From positions 1 to 16,354 of the forward strand of contig JAHEAM010000019.1 of NCBI GenBank assembly GCA_024642765.1: a stretch of 16,354 bases of DNA. Reading direction: 5' to 3'. The notes beneath the pieces are model-generated. The model was not told the DNA's origin and searched no databases. It saw only the letters and a program-made list of their open reading frames with translations. Positions 16,261 to 16,354 of this stretch are shown one piece after another (position 1 is the first letter of the stretch; every line of letters begins with the position of its first letter). The translations under genes were made by a program, and so were the position numbers. Source of the DNA: Planctomycetaceae bacterium (GTDB lineage: Bacteria > Planctomycetota > Planctomycetia > Pirellulales > Pirellulaceae).

Positions 16261-16288
16261 AATATATCGACATAATTCGATATGTTAA
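16261..16288 (-). promoter_or_regulatory. RND operon promoter with palindromic operator in its spacer
   Basis: On the minus strand TTAACA (16288-16283, 5 of 6 to -35) is followed by 16 bases and TATATT (16266-16261, 5 of 6 to -10). Transcription would start near 16253, about 40 bases ahead of the adaptor ATG. The spacer is filled by the perfect inverted repeat ATATCGA-CATAAT-TCGATAT at 16264-16283, which also touches both hexamers. This is the standard position for a dimeric repressor such as a TetR-, MarR- or ArsR-type protein, so the pump is probably induced by its substrate. Confidence 0.6.
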
Positions 16289-16308
16289 ACGCCGTGGAGG
16301 CCGTTATT

Positions 16309-16354
16309 TTGTCACAGATGTACCGAAAAACGAGGAGGCTGCTGCCCATTGCCG
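16309..16354 (+). CDS. Possible start of a divergent gene, cut by right edge
   Basis: A strong GGAGG at 16296-16300 stands eight bases before a TTG at 16309 that opens a frame of 15 codons to the edge without stop (reading MSQMYRKTRRLLPIA if TTG is the start). An ATG in the same frame at 16318 is farther than usual from the GGAGG. A divergent gene beside a pump operon is often its regulator, but too little sequence is present to name a family. Confidence 0.3.
   Translation, partial: MSQMYRKTRRLLPIA

Overview
The window looks like chromosomal DNA of a planctomycete, probably related to Pirellulales. The evidence is a large exported protein that combines a Planctomycetes/Verrucomicrobia-type heme domain (TIGR02603-like), a second CxxCH cytochrome domain, a DUF6797-like region and a LamG-like domain; a SASA-family secreted esterase; and a PEP-CTERM protein remnant. 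Base composition is moderate and even. I see no rRNA, tRNA, CRISPR array, insertion sequence or phage gene. The lineage is inferred from protein architecture, not from a marker gene.

Layout: (1) 1-2800, minus strand: the N-terminal 933 residues of a diheme/DUF6797/LamG protein that runs off the left edge. (2) 3157-4218, plus: a secreted SGNH-type carbohydrate acetylesterase, divergent from gene 1. (3) 7675 down to 4449, minus: terC and an HpcH/HpaI aldolase joined by a 4-bp ATGA overlap, then a DHDPS-family lyase, then a PEP-CTERM fragment that starts only at the very end of the lyase gene and lacks a signal peptide. (4) 7891-8658, plus: a DUF218/YdcF-like protein. (5) 8791-11486, plus: a compact sulfur operon of ArsR-type regulator, TauE/SafE-type exporter and a three-domain persulfide dioxygenase-rhodanese fusion, with a good sigma70-like promoter just upstream. 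(6) 16211 down to 11546, minus: a membrane fusion protein and an RND pump permease, convergent with the sulfur operon, behind a promoter whose spacer is a near-complete palindrome. A divergent gene may start at the right edge.

How the genes may work together: the sulfur operon most simply senses reactive sulfur, oxidises glutathione- or other low-molecular-weight persulfide to sulfite, moves sulfane sulfur through the rhodanese domain, and exports sulfite or a related anion. The TerC-aldolase pair suggests metal (Mn) handling coupled to a metal-dependent aldolase, and the two aldolase-superfamily enzymes suggest catabolism of sugar-acid or other 2-keto acids. The left-hand genes fit polysaccharide or organic-matter degradation typical of planctomycetes. 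No clearly new defence or mobile system is visible; the most useful leads are the operator-like palindrome, the sulfur operon details, the TerC-aldolase coupling and the PEP-CTERM junction.
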